Shown here: positions 26,663-35,369 of the stretch, piece by piece | How the letters are laid out: every line of letters begins with the position of its first letter | Position numbering within the stretch: the first letter of the stretch is position 1 | NCBI RefSeq assembly: GCF_003390375.1 | Contig: NZ_QUOT01000001.1 | Span: 3,968,001-4,032,000, forward strand | DNA: 64,000 nucleotides | Direction of reading: 5' to 3' | Source: Thalassotalea euphylliae | GTDB taxonomy: Bacteria > Pseudomonadota > Gammaproteobacteria > Enterobacterales > Alteromonadaceae | Notes under the pieces: generated by a model | The model's input: the letters and a program-made list of their open reading frames with translations, nothing else | What the model was told of the DNA's origin: nothing | Databases searched by the model: none | Position numbers and translations under genes: made by a program

Positions 26663-27824
26663 ACTAAATCAAGTCAACGAATTGTTTGGTCAAGGCCGAA
26701 ATGAGCAAGCATATGAATTACTCAACCAATATATTCAGCAAAACCCAGATGATGTAGAGCAACTCTATCGCTTTGCGGTGCTTTCCGAGCAATTAGGTAC
26801 AGTTGACGATACAAAACACGCTTACATCAGTTGCTTGCGCAAGGCGACGAACAATGTCCTATGTTATCTGTATGCTGGTACTTATTATTTAAATATTGGC
26901 GAGAAAGAGGCCGGGCTTGCCATTCTCAGTCAAGGGCAAGATTTAGATGCTCGTTTAACCATGTTTTATCGCTATGAACAAGTCGCAGAACAAACGAAAA
27001 AGCGCTCTTATCAGGCAGATATAGCACTGCGTAATTTTTACACCGAACAACACCAAAAAGCGATTAGCACAAAACCTGATGCCGAAGCCGTCAGAAATGC
27101 TATTTGGCCACAAACCCACAACAATGCCTTTACTTACCTAGCAGAGCAACAACGGCCTCATTTATTTTATTTGCCAACATTGACTGCCCAACCTTTTTGG
27201 CGAGCCAATGAGGCCTTTAATGGGCAAGTAATCGAGCAAGGTTTTGACATTATTAAATCAGAATTTAATGCCTTAGTTGACAAAATAGATGGCTTAGGCG
27301 AGCCGTATTTAGATGAGAAATATAAACAACAAGGTTTTGATAAACTTGCCGGCAGTGCGAATTGGACGGCATTGCATTTATTCAAGGATGGTATTCTTAA
27401 CCCTGAATTAGCCCGCCACGTGCCACAAACTCTAGCGTTACTAAAACAGTTACCACTATACGGGCTAATTGAACAACCTTACGAAGTATTTTATTCCGTG
27501 CTTAAAGCTGGGCAACATATTACAACGCATTACGGGCTATCGAACCACAGCTTAACGGTTCACTTACCGATTATCGTCCCCGGTGATGGATACATCAAAG
27601 TTGCAGATCAGCAACGTGCTTGGCAAGAAGGTAAGTTGGTTACCTTTGACGATTCATTTATACACGAAGCAATCAACTTGAGTAATGCTGATCGCGTAGT
27701 GTTGATTTTCTCGGTCTGGCATCCTGAACTTAGCGATGCGGAGCAAAAAGCCATACAGCAAAGCTTTGAGCATCGACAGCGAATACAAGCAGAGCATCGA
27801 GCTTATTTTAACAATTTGTTGTAA
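26655..27824 (+). CDS. TPR protein with aspartyl/asparaginyl beta-hydroxylase domain
   Basis: A 389-residue protein. Residues 1 to about 110 form TPR-like helices; the C-terminal half matches the aspartyl/asparaginyl beta-hydroxylase family: HITTHYGLSNHSLTVHLPII, an intervening PGDGYIKV, and FDDSFIHEAINLSNADRVVL with the second iron histidine and the oxoglutarate-binding arginine. It would hydroxylate Asp/Asn in a peptide, or beta-hydroxylate a free acid; the substrate is unknown. It overlaps the methyltransferase start-to-end by 8 bases and converges on the sulfotransferase with a 22-base overlap of coding 3' ends. Confidence 0.85.
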   Translation: MAELNQVNELFGQGRNEQAYELLNQYIQQNPDDVEQLYRFAVLSEQLGTVDDTKHAYISCLRKATNNVLCYLYAGTYYLNIGEKEAGLAILSQGQDLDARLTMFYRYEQVAEQTKKRSYQADIALRNFYTEQHQKAISTKPDAEAVRNAIWPQTHNNAFTYLAEQQRPHLFYLPTLTAQPFWRANEAFNGQVIEQGFDIIKSEFNALVDKIDGLGEPYLDEKYKQQGFDKLAGSANWTALHLFKDGILNPELARHVPQTLALLKQLPLYGLIEQPYEVFYSVLKAGQHITTHYGLSNHSLTVHLPIIVPGDGYIKVADQQRAWQEGKLVTFDDSFIHEAINLSNADRVVLIFSVWHPELSDAEQKAIQQSFEHRQRIQAEHRAYFNNLL

Positions 27825-29692
27825 GTTGCTCTAAATTCACTTAGCTGATCGTGATAGTGTTTGGCAAAGCCGATTTTACTTTGGTTAATCGGTTTTCTAA
27901 CTTGTACTTCACTGAACGTAAAGCTTGGCACGGCTTGCTGGTAGAACTCAAGATAGCTAGGTTGCCAACGCAGTGAGAGGAAATCAAATATTGCTTTCGC
28001 TTCACTTTCTGGATTGTTCACCAAATCTTCATAACTAAGATCATAAACTTGCTCTGGGTAGCGCTTAGCCCAAACATCCATTAGCTTATTCGCTTCAAAT
28101 ATTGTCTGAGCGATAGCTCTCTGATCGCAAGCATAGTTGTGGTAATCGTTAAATTGCTGGCTAAAAATTGATAGTGCTAAGTCTTCCGGATTACGGCGCA
28201 TTTGAATAATTTTAGCACTTGGAAAGCTGGCTAAAATGGCGCCAACGTAACGAAAGTTATGTGGCATTTTATCAACGATAATTTCAGTATGAGCCGGCAG
28301 GGCAGGGAGTGCGTCATGGTATTTTTCTGCCAGCGCTTTAGCGTTTTTTGCTAAATAGGCGGGGATATCTGCTGTGGCCATCTGCGCTAATAAATGCTCA
28401 TAAACACTTGCGATACCGTTGCTTTCATTAACACTAGCTACGTTTGTTGTCTGACACAGTAAACGATTGACTAATGTTGTCCCCGAGCGAGGCATCCCCA
28501 CGACAAAAATATTGGTGGGGTGATCTGTGGCGGAATTTATAGCAGGCGTTTTAGACTGTTCGGTTTCAGCAAGGTGTGCATAATCAATCTCGGTTAACCT
28601 GTTAATTTCGGCTTTTAATGTTTGATAAGAAAATGCGCTATTTTGATTGGCGAGCTGAAGGTATTGACTCTGATTCGCCCTCGTAAAATATTCAAATGCT
28701 CTTTGGTACTGATCGGACTTTTCATAAACTTTGGCAAGGGTATAAAGATTTTGCCGATAGTCAAAACTGTGCTGTTCACTAGTTTCGACAACGGTTGGCA
28801 ACTGCTTTAGCACTTGTTTGTGCGCACTGTCATTACCAAGCTCAAAAAGCACTTGCCACGCTAGTGAGGATGATGGCTCGCGGGCAAGTAGCTGCTCAGC
28901 TAATCCAATTGCTTGCGCTTTGTCGTGGTTAAGTCGTGCTAGCTTTGTTTTGATCGAAAGTAATTGCAAGCTAGCTTGTGCGGAAAATTCGGTATTAGCA
29001 TGGTTCTCTAGCTGTGCAACCAGCAGCTCAGCTTTGGCTTTATCCTGCCCGAGAATGCATAAGTCAGCATAGCGTAACGTGTTTTCCAAAGAAGGTGCTA
29101 GTGCGGTGAGTTGTTCAAATATTGGCATTGCCAAATTAAAGTTCAAAGTATGCCCATAACACTGTGCCAGTAAATTTAAAAGTTCAGTATTAGTTGGGTG
29201 TCTCTCGCTAAGCTTCACAAGGTATTGGATCGCATCAGGCCATTGGTTAAGCGCCATGTGGGCCCTTGCAGCAATAAAATTGACATTGTCTTGGTTTTGC
29301 TGACTTACAGAGGTGATATTAATAACTTTCTGATAATCACCTAATTCAAATGCCAAGTTAGCAAAGGCGCTCACCATTTGGCTGTTATTGCCGACATGGC
29401 GCGAAATTTCGCGAAGTCGTTCTTTTGCTTGGTCGACTTGATTACTTTGTTTGAGGCACAAGAGATAATTAAAATTGATATCTAGTGCTTGTGGCTCAAT
29501 AGACAGTGCTTGTTCAAATAGCTGTGTAGCGATAGCGTATTCTTTTAGTTGCATCTTTAGCGTTGCCAAACCATAGATTGCATCGATATGTTGCTCGTTG
29601 CTTAATGCTTGTCGGTATAAGGACTCTGCCTCTGCAAGTTGGCCTTGTTGGTGAGCTTGCTCAGCTTTTCTAATGGTATTGACGGTGATCAT
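27803..29692 (-). CDS. TPR-sulfotransferase
   Basis: A 629-residue protein with TPR repeats from about 1 to 340 and a sulfotransferase domain from about 390. The PAPS 5'-phosphosulfate loop is GMPRSGTTLVNRLL (PRSGTT at 401-406), and KIIQMRRNPEDLALSIFSQQF carries the 3'-phosphate-binding Arg/Ser element. EIIVDKMPHNF and the C-terminal KPINQSKIGFAKHY are typical. The closest known analogues are tyrosylprotein-sulfotransferase-like folds, so sulfation of a protein or peptide is plausible but not shown. It is transcribed against its neighbours and ends inside the aspH-like gene. No signal peptide was seen. Confidence 0.86.
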   Translation of the reverse strand: MITVNTIRKAEQAHQQGQLAEAESLYRQALSNEQHIDAIYGLATLKMQLKEYAIATQLFEQALSIEPQALDINFNYLLCLKQSNQVDQAKERLREISRHVGNNSQMVSAFANLAFELGDYQKVINITSVSQQNQDNVNFIAARAHMALNQWPDAIQYLVKLSERHPTNTELLNLLAQCYGHTLNFNLAMPIFEQLTALAPSLENTLRYADLCILGQDKAKAELLVAQLENHANTEFSAQASLQLLSIKTKLARLNHDKAQAIGLAEQLLAREPSSSLAWQVLFELGNDSAHKQVLKQLPTVVETSEQHSFDYRQNLYTLAKVYEKSDQYQRAFEYFTRANQSQYLQLANQNSAFSYQTLKAEINRLTEIDYAHLAETEQSKTPAINSATDHPTNIFVVGMPRSGTTLVNRLLCQTTNVASVNESNGIASVYEHLLAQMATADIPAYLAKNAKALAEKYHDALPALPAHTEIIVDKMPHNFRYVGAILASFPSAKIIQMRRNPEDLALSIFSQQFNDYHNYACDQRAIAQTIFEANKLMDVWAKRYPEQVYDLSYEDLVNNPESEAKAIFDFLSLRWQPSYLEFYQQAVPSFTFSEVQVRKPINQSKIGFAKHYHDQLSEFRATYNKLLK

Positions 29693-29788
29693 GAAAATGC
29701 AATGTATGCTAGGTTTATCTTCAACTTTGAGAGAACAGGATGATACTATAAGGCGTTATGTTAGTTAACGAATTTATCTGAACTACAA

Positions 29789-30535
29789 ATGAACTGTAAA
29801 ACTCAGCCTTCATTAGCATTAGCTGCTGAGCACCCACAAAAAGACGATATTTCTTACTTTCGTGAACACGGTTTCGTGAAAGTTAAAAATGCCTTAGCCG
29901 TTGAAAGCGCTGAATTATTGCACCAGCATATTAAACAACAAAAAGATTGGAATTTAGTTTTTAATCACAATGGCCAGCATCAAGACTTGAACGCTAGAGC
30001 AGTAGACGGTTGGACTGCCAAACAAAAAGAAGATTTAAGTCGCATTGTCCATACGCAGGCGAGTAATGGCTTTCAATATTTGTATGAAAATATTCCCGTC
30101 TATGACATTTATCACAGCAACTTATTGCCTGGTCATTTTTTCAACCAAATTATTGAGTTTCTCAATAGTGCGCAAACATTAAACTACTTTCGCACCTTGT
30201 TATCTGAGCCGTATATCAGTTTTGCTGACGCGCAAATTACTCGTTTTGGTGCGGGTCATTTTTTGAATACACACGATGATAATGTTGCCGGTAAAAACCG
30301 TGTTGCAGCCTTTGTTATTAACTTGACCAAAGAGTGGCGCCCTGATTGGGGAGGAGCCTTACATTTGCTTGATAATCATGGTCAAATCACTAATAGTTTT
30401 GTCCCGACTTTTAATGAAGTGAATATTTTTAAAATCCCCGTAGATCATTACGTTGGCTGTGTTAGCCCATTTGCCACACAAAAGCGTGTGTCGATTACCG
30501 GCTGGCTAAGAACTGGCGACAATCCCAGAAAATAA
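29789..30535 (+). CDS. 2OG-Fe(II) oxygenase, prolyl-4-hydroxylase-like (paralogue 1)
   Basis: A 248-residue cytoplasmic protein. The jelly-roll motifs are present: FLNTHDDN with H162 and D164, the downstream H220 in VDHYVGCVSPF, and R233 in KRVSITGW for oxoglutarate. The WRPDWGGALHLL stretch is typical of the P4H-like group that hydroxylates proteins or peptides. It is divergent from the sulfotransferase across a 96-base gap and is followed after 27 bases by a paralogue with identical H-to-H spacing. Substrate unknown. Confidence 0.84.
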   Translation: MNCKTQPSLALAAEHPQKDDISYFREHGFVKVKNALAVESAELLHQHIKQQKDWNLVFNHNGQHQDLNARAVDGWTAKQKEDLSRIVHTQASNGFQYLYENIPVYDIYHSNLLPGHFFNQIIEFLNSAQTLNYFRTLLSEPYISFADAQITRFGAGHFLNTHDDNVAGKNRVAAFVINLTKEWRPDWGGALHLLDNHGQITNSFVPTFNEVNIFKIPVDHYVGCVSPFATQKRVSITGWLRTGDNPRK

Positions 30536-30562
30536 GAACTAAATTATAAAATAGGAAAGAAA

Positions 30563-31267
30563 TTGACTCAGCTTACCATTAACCCAACATTAGATTCGGA
30601 TAAACAGGCAGCGTTAAAAGCAGAATTCGCTGACTGCGGCATTGTACGTATTTTTGATTTCTTAAACACCGAGGGAGCAGAAGAGCTTTCACGTTGTTTG
30701 CATCATGGCACTTCATTTAACAATGCCTTCTTTTTAAATCACCAAAACCGTGAAGCTAGCGATGAACAAATTGCGCAGCTGCCGAATGCGCAGAGACGAG
30801 AAATGTATCAGGCAATTTACCAGTTAGCCGCGCAGGGGCAGGGGTTTCTTTACGGCCGTCACAAAGCGAGCGATTCGTCACCTGCAATCATTGATGAAGC
30901 GTTGAAGATGATTAATGACGAAGCTTGTTTGTCTGTTATTAAACATATTACTGGTGATGATGAGCTAAGCCATGCTGACGGACAAGCAACGCGTTATCGG
31001 GTTGGCGACTTCTTAACACGCCACATCGATAACCTACCTGGCGAAACACGAAAATATGCGTATGTGCTAGGTTTAAGTCCCAATTGGCATCCAGATTGGG
31101 GTGGTTTACTGCAAATGTTTGAACCAGATGGTACGCCGACTCAATCATATATGCCGATATATAACTCGTTAACGTTATTCGATGTTAATAAAGTACATTC
31201 GGTTACTTCAATTGCGCCTTTTTCACCAGCTAGTCGTTACTCGTTAACGGGCTGGTTTAGAAGTTAA
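30563..31267 (+). CDS. 2OG-Fe(II) oxygenase, prolyl-4-hydroxylase-like (paralogue 2)
   Basis: A 234-residue paralogue of the preceding gene. Ligands are H154 and D156 in LTRHIDN, H212 in NKVHSVTSIAPF and R225 in SRYSLTGW; the 58-residue spacing between the two iron histidines equals that of paralogue 1. WHPDWGGLLQMF is shared. The start is TTG, supported by AGGA eight bases upstream and by the alignment; no ATG lies nearby in frame. Divergence outside the core suggests a different substrate or site. Confidence 0.84.
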   Translation: MTQLTINPTLDSDKQAALKAEFADCGIVRIFDFLNTEGAEELSRCLHHGTSFNNAFFLNHQNREASDEQIAQLPNAQRREMYQAIYQLAAQGQGFLYGRHKASDSSPAIIDEALKMINDEACLSVIKHITGDDELSHADGQATRYRVGDFLTRHIDNLPGETRKYAYVLGLSPNWHPDWGGLLQMFEPDGTPTQSYMPIYNSLTLFDVNKVHSVTSIAPFSPASRYSLTGWFRS

Positions 31268-31681
31268 ACACTAGTTTGTAAAAAGAATTAAAATGCTCAA
31301 TTAATAAGCTATTATTTATTTAGATTTGACTTACTACGAATGAATTAGTAAAACATGGGTCTGCAATTTGTTAAATTGAGAAGGAGAATACACTAGTCGC
31401 AATCAAATTTACTTAATTGTTATGGCAATGTTAGTGAGTTTAATAAATTGTTTCAGGCTTAGCAGCGGCGCTGCACGACAAGCGAAACAGTTTAGGAAAT
31501 TTACAAAAAAGTAGTTCTGATTAAGATGTTCTAGGTTGACAGTTTCGCTGTCGTCTGGGAATATTGGCTGGTTGTATTCTAGATTAATTAAAAATCCTTT
31601 TTAATGGCAGAATTAGATTCATCATTACTGATGGGTTTTAAATTTTTGTTATCTAAGTTAAATAGCAATTGGTTGGGAACT
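31268..31681. other. Intergenic region upstream of the TonB2-type operon
   Basis: A 414-base AT-rich region without a supported gene. TTGACA at 31536-31541 overlaps a small hairpin GACAG-TTTCG-CTGTC (31538-31552), but the matching -10 is poor. No convincing Fur box was seen, although many TonB operons have one. Confidence 0.45.
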
Positions 31682-32461
31682 ATGTCCAAAATAAGTAAAA
31701 AAAGCCTTATCGCATCGACGATAGCAGGTGTTTTTGCATTGGCTGGTAGCAATATCGCTGCTGCTGATGCGTTAACTGATTTACAAAAAGCTGAAATGCA
31801 AATTTTCAAAGCATCAGCTAAATCACAAAGCAAGATCGATAGCATCTATGAGCAAACTCAAGACTTACTAGCTGACTACCGTACAACAGTAGACGAAGCT
31901 GAAGTTTTAAAAGGCTATAACGACCACGTACAGCGCATGGTTGATGACCAAAACGCAAATATCGCGTCACTACAACGTCAAATCGATGGTATCGATAAAA
32001 TCAAGCAAGGCGTTGTTCCACTAATGTACAAAATGATCGACACGTTAGAAAAGTTTGTTGATCTTGACGTACCAATGAACCTTGAGAATCGTAAAGAGCG
32101 TATCGCGGGTCTTCGCGACGTAATGGCTGATTCTAACGTAACAACTTCTGAGCAGTTCCGCTTAGTTCTTGAAGCATACGAAATCGAAGCTAACTACGGT
32201 ACAGTATTTGATGCTTACCAAGGTGAATTAGACTTAGGTGATCGCACGATCACTGCTGATTTCGTTCACATGGGTCGTGTTGCGCTAATCGCACAATCTC
32301 TAGACTACAAGCAAGCTTGGGTTTGGAACAACTCAACTCGTTCATGGGACGAGTTAGGTGAAGAATATGCGAAGACTATCACTGACACTATCCGTATGGC
32401 ACGCAAGCAATTGCCAATGGATCTAACTAAACTTCCAGTATTTGCAGCAGGAGCACAATAA
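31682..32461 (+). CDS. DUF3450 family periplasmic protein of the TonB2 system
   Basis: A 259-residue protein. The start at 31682 (MSKISKKSLIASTIAGVFAL) gives a clear Sec signal ending SNIAAADA and has TTGGGA upstream; a longer reading from 31604 would hide the signal. The mature part is coiled coil (about 25-110) followed by a conserved globular end with YKQAWVWNNSTRSWDELG. DUF3450 proteins head TtpC-type TonB operons in Vibrio and Shewanella relatives; the precise role is unknown. It shares one base with the next gene (TAATG). Codon use is of the high-expression kind. Confidence 0.85.
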   Translation: MSKISKKSLIASTIAGVFALAGSNIAAADALTDLQKAEMQIFKASAKSQSKIDSIYEQTQDLLADYRTTVDEAEVLKGYNDHVQRMVDDQNANIASLQRQIDGIDKIKQGVVPLMYKMIDTLEKFVDLDVPMNLENRKERIAGLRDVMADSNVTTSEQFRLVLEAYEIEANYGTVFDAYQGELDLGDRTITADFVHMGRVALIAQSLDYKQAWVWNNSTRSWDELGEEYAKTITDTIRMARKQLPMDLTKLPVFAAGAQ

Positions 32462-33810
32462 TGAAAAAGGTTATTAATTTCGTTTTACTTGCTGCTTCTC
32501 TGTCAGCGGGTTTCGCTACAACAGCTAACGCTAATGAATTAGACCAGTTGTTACAACAAGTTAAAGCTGACCGTATCTCAGAAGCTAAACTAGACAAGCA
32601 ACGTGAATCTGAATTCTTAGCAGCACGTGCTGACAAGCAAGCTTTATTGAACAAAGCAAAAGCTGAGTTAAAAGCACAGCAAGACCGCAATACGCGTTTA
32701 ACTAAAGAGTACGCAGCAAACGAAATCAAGCTTGCACAAAAAGAGCAAGAGCTTGATAACGCTAAAGGTACTTTAGGTGAAATGTTCGGTGTAAGCCGTT
32801 CAGCTGCTGCTGACGCTTACGGTATGATCTCTACATCAATTGTTAGTGCTCAATACCCTGGCCGTGGCGAAACATTAAACCGTATCGCTAATTCAAAAGA
32901 AATCCCAAGCCTTCCTGACTTAGAAGAGTTATGGTTCGCACTTCAAACTGAAATGACTGAATCTGGTAAGATTGCTCAGTTCCAAACTGATGTTACTAAC
33001 CTTGACGGTACTAAGTCTTCAGAAACAGTAACTCGTGTTGGTACTTTCAACCTAATCTCTTCAAATGGTTACTTAACTTACAACGATGAGTTAGCACAAG
33101 TTCAACCACTTGCTAAGCAACCAGCTGGTTACATCACTGGTGAAGCAACAAGTTACTTCACAACTTCTTCAGGCTACGCGCCTTTATACCTTGACCCTTC
33201 ACGTGGTGCTATCTTAGCGTTAGAAACTCGTAAGCGTACATTGATGGAATTCTACCACCAAGGTGCTGAAGTAGGTTACGGTATTACTGTACTACTAGTT
33301 ATTGGTTTATTGATTGCGCTTGAGCGTATCATTGTTCTGGGTGCTGTTGGTGCAAAAATCAAAGCGCAAACTAAGAACATGGACAAGCCAAACAGCAACA
33401 ACCCTCTTGGCCGCCTATTAAAGGTTTACCACGAGAACAAAGATGCTGACGCTGAAACACTTGAGCTTAAGTTAGACGAGCAAATCTTACGTGAAACACC
33501 AACGGTTGACCGTGGTATTAACCTAATCAAAATGTTCGCAGCTATCGCACCTCTAATGGGTCTATTAGGTACAGTTATCGGTATGATCATGACGTTCCAA
33601 ACGATCACATTATTCGGTACTGGTGACCCTAAAATCATGGCTGGTAACATCTCACTAGCGCTAGTAACAACAGCACTAGGTCTAATCGCAGCACTTCCGC
33701 TTATCCTTGTACACAGCGTTGTAGCAGGTAAAGCAAAATCTGTACTTCACAAGTTAGACGAGCAAGCTGCTGGTCTAATCGCTGAGATTGCAGAGAAGGA
33801 GTCTAAGTAA
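32461..33810 (+). CDS. TtpC-like MotA/TolQ/ExbB proton-channel protein with periplasmic coiled coil
   Basis: A 449-residue protein: signal or first helix (about 1-24, ending ANAN), a long charged coiled coil (about 25-105), a periplasmic domain, and a C-terminal MotA/TolQ/ExbB domain with three membrane helices, including KMFAAIAPLMGLLGTVIGMI and ISLALVTTALGLIAALPLIL. In Vibrio, TtpC is required for TonB2 function and contacts the receptor side. One-base overlaps link it to both neighbours. The symbol ttpC is left out because the identity rests on layout, not alignment. Confidence 0.87.
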   Translation: MKKVINFVLLAASLSAGFATTANANELDQLLQQVKADRISEAKLDKQRESEFLAARADKQALLNKAKAELKAQQDRNTRLTKEYAANEIKLAQKEQELDNAKGTLGEMFGVSRSAAADAYGMISTSIVSAQYPGRGETLNRIANSKEIPSLPDLEELWFALQTEMTESGKIAQFQTDVTNLDGTKSSETVTRVGTFNLISSNGYLTYNDELAQVQPLAKQPAGYITGEATSYFTTSSGYAPLYLDPSRGAILALETRKRTLMEFYHQGAEVGYGITVLLVIGLLIALERIIVLGAVGAKIKAQTKNMDKPNSNNPLGRLLKVYHENKDADAETLELKLDEQILRETPTVDRGINLIKMFAAIAPLMGLLGTVIGMIMTFQTITLFGTGDPKIMAGNISLALVTTALGLIAALPLILVHSVVAGKAKSVLHKLDEQAAGLIAEIAEKESK

Positions 33811-34334
33811 TGTTATTCCTGATAGAGCTTGTAGAATCTGTCAGGAGTTTTATTGCGACTGGCGGTAACGTACTATACTTTGTCGCCGTTGCTCTCTTAT
33901 TGATGTGGATCCTAATGATCGAAAGGTATTGGTTCCTAGCGTCAAACTACCCAAAAATGCGTGATGACATCATCAAGCGTTGGGACGCTAGAGCTGATAC
34001 TACTTCATGGTATGCACATCGAATCAGAGATACATGGATCTCCGAAGCGACAGAACTACTAGAGCGTAATATGCTCACCATTAAAACCTTAGTGGCAATG
34101 TGTCCACTGATTGGATTATTAGGTACTGTAACGGGTATGATTTCGGTATTCGAAACTATGGCTCAGCAAGGTACAGGTAATCCGCGTCTAATGGCTTCTG
34201 GTATTTCGATGGCAACAATTCCGACAATGGCGGGTATGGTTGCAGCATTATCAGGCGTATTTTTTAGTACGCGTTTAGACGCTAAAGTTAAACTAGCAAA
34301 GGCTAAACTGGTTGACAGTTTACCTCATCACTAG
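33810..34334 (+). CDS. exbB: ExbB2-type proton-channel subunit
   Basis: A 174-residue inner-membrane protein with three helices (about 18-38, 90-115, 128-150). The conserved TLVAMCPLIGLLGTVTGMISVF and GISMATIPTMAGMVAALSGVF segments are the MotA/TolQ/ExbB core. It is shorter than E. coli ExbB, as usual for the TonB2 type. With ExbD it uses the proton gradient to drive TonB. It overlaps the previous gene by one base and is 12 bases from exbD. Confidence 0.9.
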   Translation: MLFLIELVESVRSFIATGGNVLYFVAVALLLMWILMIERYWFLASNYPKMRDDIIKRWDARADTTSWYAHRIRDTWISEATELLERNMLTIKTLVAMCPLIGLLGTVTGMISVFETMAQQGTGNPRLMASGISMATIPTMAGMVAALSGVFFSTRLDAKVKLAKAKLVDSLPHH

Positions 34335-34346
34335 AGAGAAATTCGA

Positions 34347-34748
34347 ATGGCACGTAAACGTATTCGTGAAGAAGAAGAAGCAGCAATTGATATGACGCCG
34401 ATGCTTGACATCGTATTCATCATGCTGATCTTCTTTATCGTAACGACTTCTTTCGTAAAAGAAGCAGGTATTGAAGTAAATAAACCTAAAGCAGCTAACC
34501 AAACTAAACAGAAGTCAGCTAACATTTTTGTTGCAGTAAAAGACACTGGTGAAATTTGGTTAGACAAGCGCCGCGTTGATGTAGAACGTGTTGCTGCTAA
34601 CATCGAAAAGCTTTTAGCAGAGCAACCAACTGATGTGGTAATTATCCAAGCTGACAAAGATGCTAAGCACGGTATCGTTGTTAAAGTGATGGATGCTATC
34701 AAAGAAGCAGGAATCGATCGTATCTCTATTGCAGCTGCTAAGGGGTAA
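34347..34748 (+). CDS. exbD: ExbD2-type energiser subunit
   Basis: A 133-residue protein with a short cytoplasmic start, one membrane helix (DMTPMLDIVFIMLIFFIV, about residues 14-33) containing the conserved aspartate D19 or D25 region used in proton transfer, and a periplasmic domain with the usual DKDAKHGIVVKVMDAIKEAG. AGAGAG serves as ribosome site. It pairs with the ExbB upstream and TonB downstream. Confidence 0.92.
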   Translation: MARKRIREEEEAAIDMTPMLDIVFIMLIFFIVTTSFVKEAGIEVNKPKAANQTKQKSANIFVAVKDTGEIWLDKRRVDVERVAANIEKLLAEQPTDVVIIQADKDAKHGIVVKVMDAIKEAGIDRISIAAAKG

Positions 34749-34751
34749 TTT

Positions 34752-35369
34752 ATGGTTCGCTTTTTAGTATCAATACTACTAGGCGCTGCAGTTACCTTTG
34801 GACTATTTTCGTTCATGGCATTCCTGATCGCGAGCGGTGATCGCGCTCAGGAAGAACAGTTAGAAAATATCGTGGTGGAAGTGAATACTACACCACCAAA
34901 GTCTGCAGCAGAGACGCGTCGTCGTGTACCGCCACCGCCGCCACCGCCGCCTAAGACTCCACCTAAGCCTCAAGCTCCAGAGCCTGAAGCAAACAATAAC
35001 CAAGGTGGTATCGAGTTCAATATGCCAGGTGTACAGTTAGCTGGTGCTAACACTGGTCTATCTGCTCCGGGTGCTGGTTTTGGTCGTGATGGTGAAGCAA
35101 CACCAATTGTTCGAATTGAGCCTAAATACCCAATTCAAGCAGCTCGAGATGGTAAAGAAGGTTGGGTACGACTATCTTTTACTATTAATGAGATTGGTGG
35201 TGTTGAAGACGTTAAGGTTATCGAAGCAGAGCCAAAACGTATCTTCGACAAAGAAGCGAAGCGTGCACTACGTAAGTGGAAATACAAGCCAAAAGTTGTT
35301 GACGGTAAACCGCAAAAGCAACCTGGTTTAACTGTTCAGCTTGACTTTAAAATGGACGGAGGTAGGTAA
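34752..35369 (+). CDS. tonB: TonB2-type energy transducer
   Basis: A 205-residue protein: N-terminal membrane anchor (about 5-27), a short proline-rich spacer (PPPPPPPPKTPPKPQAPEPE, about 57-76) and a C-terminal TonB domain with YPIQAARDGKEGWVRLSFTI and AKRALRKWKYKPK. It is shorter than E. coli TonB, typical of TonB2. It spans the periplasm to contact receptor TonB boxes. The two receptors at 16247 and 20862 are natural clients. It lies 3 bases after exbD and shares one base with the next gene. Confidence 0.93.
   Translation: MVRFLVSILLGAAVTFGLFSFMAFLIASGDRAQEEQLENIVVEVNTTPPKSAAETRRRVPPPPPPPPKTPPKPQAPEPEANNNQGGIEFNMPGVQLAGANTGLSAPGAGFGRDGEATPIVRIEPKYPIQAARDGKEGWVRLSFTINEIGGVEDVKVIEAEPKRIFDKEAKRALRKWKYKPKVVDGKPQKQPGLTVQLDFKMDGGR

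Noticed and set aside
31604..31681. A longer start for the DUF3450 protein
   Set aside because: It would place 26 extra residues before an otherwise perfect signal peptide.
31268..31681. Possible Fur box before the TonB operon
   Set aside because: No stretch matched GATAATGATAATCATTATC well enough to report.
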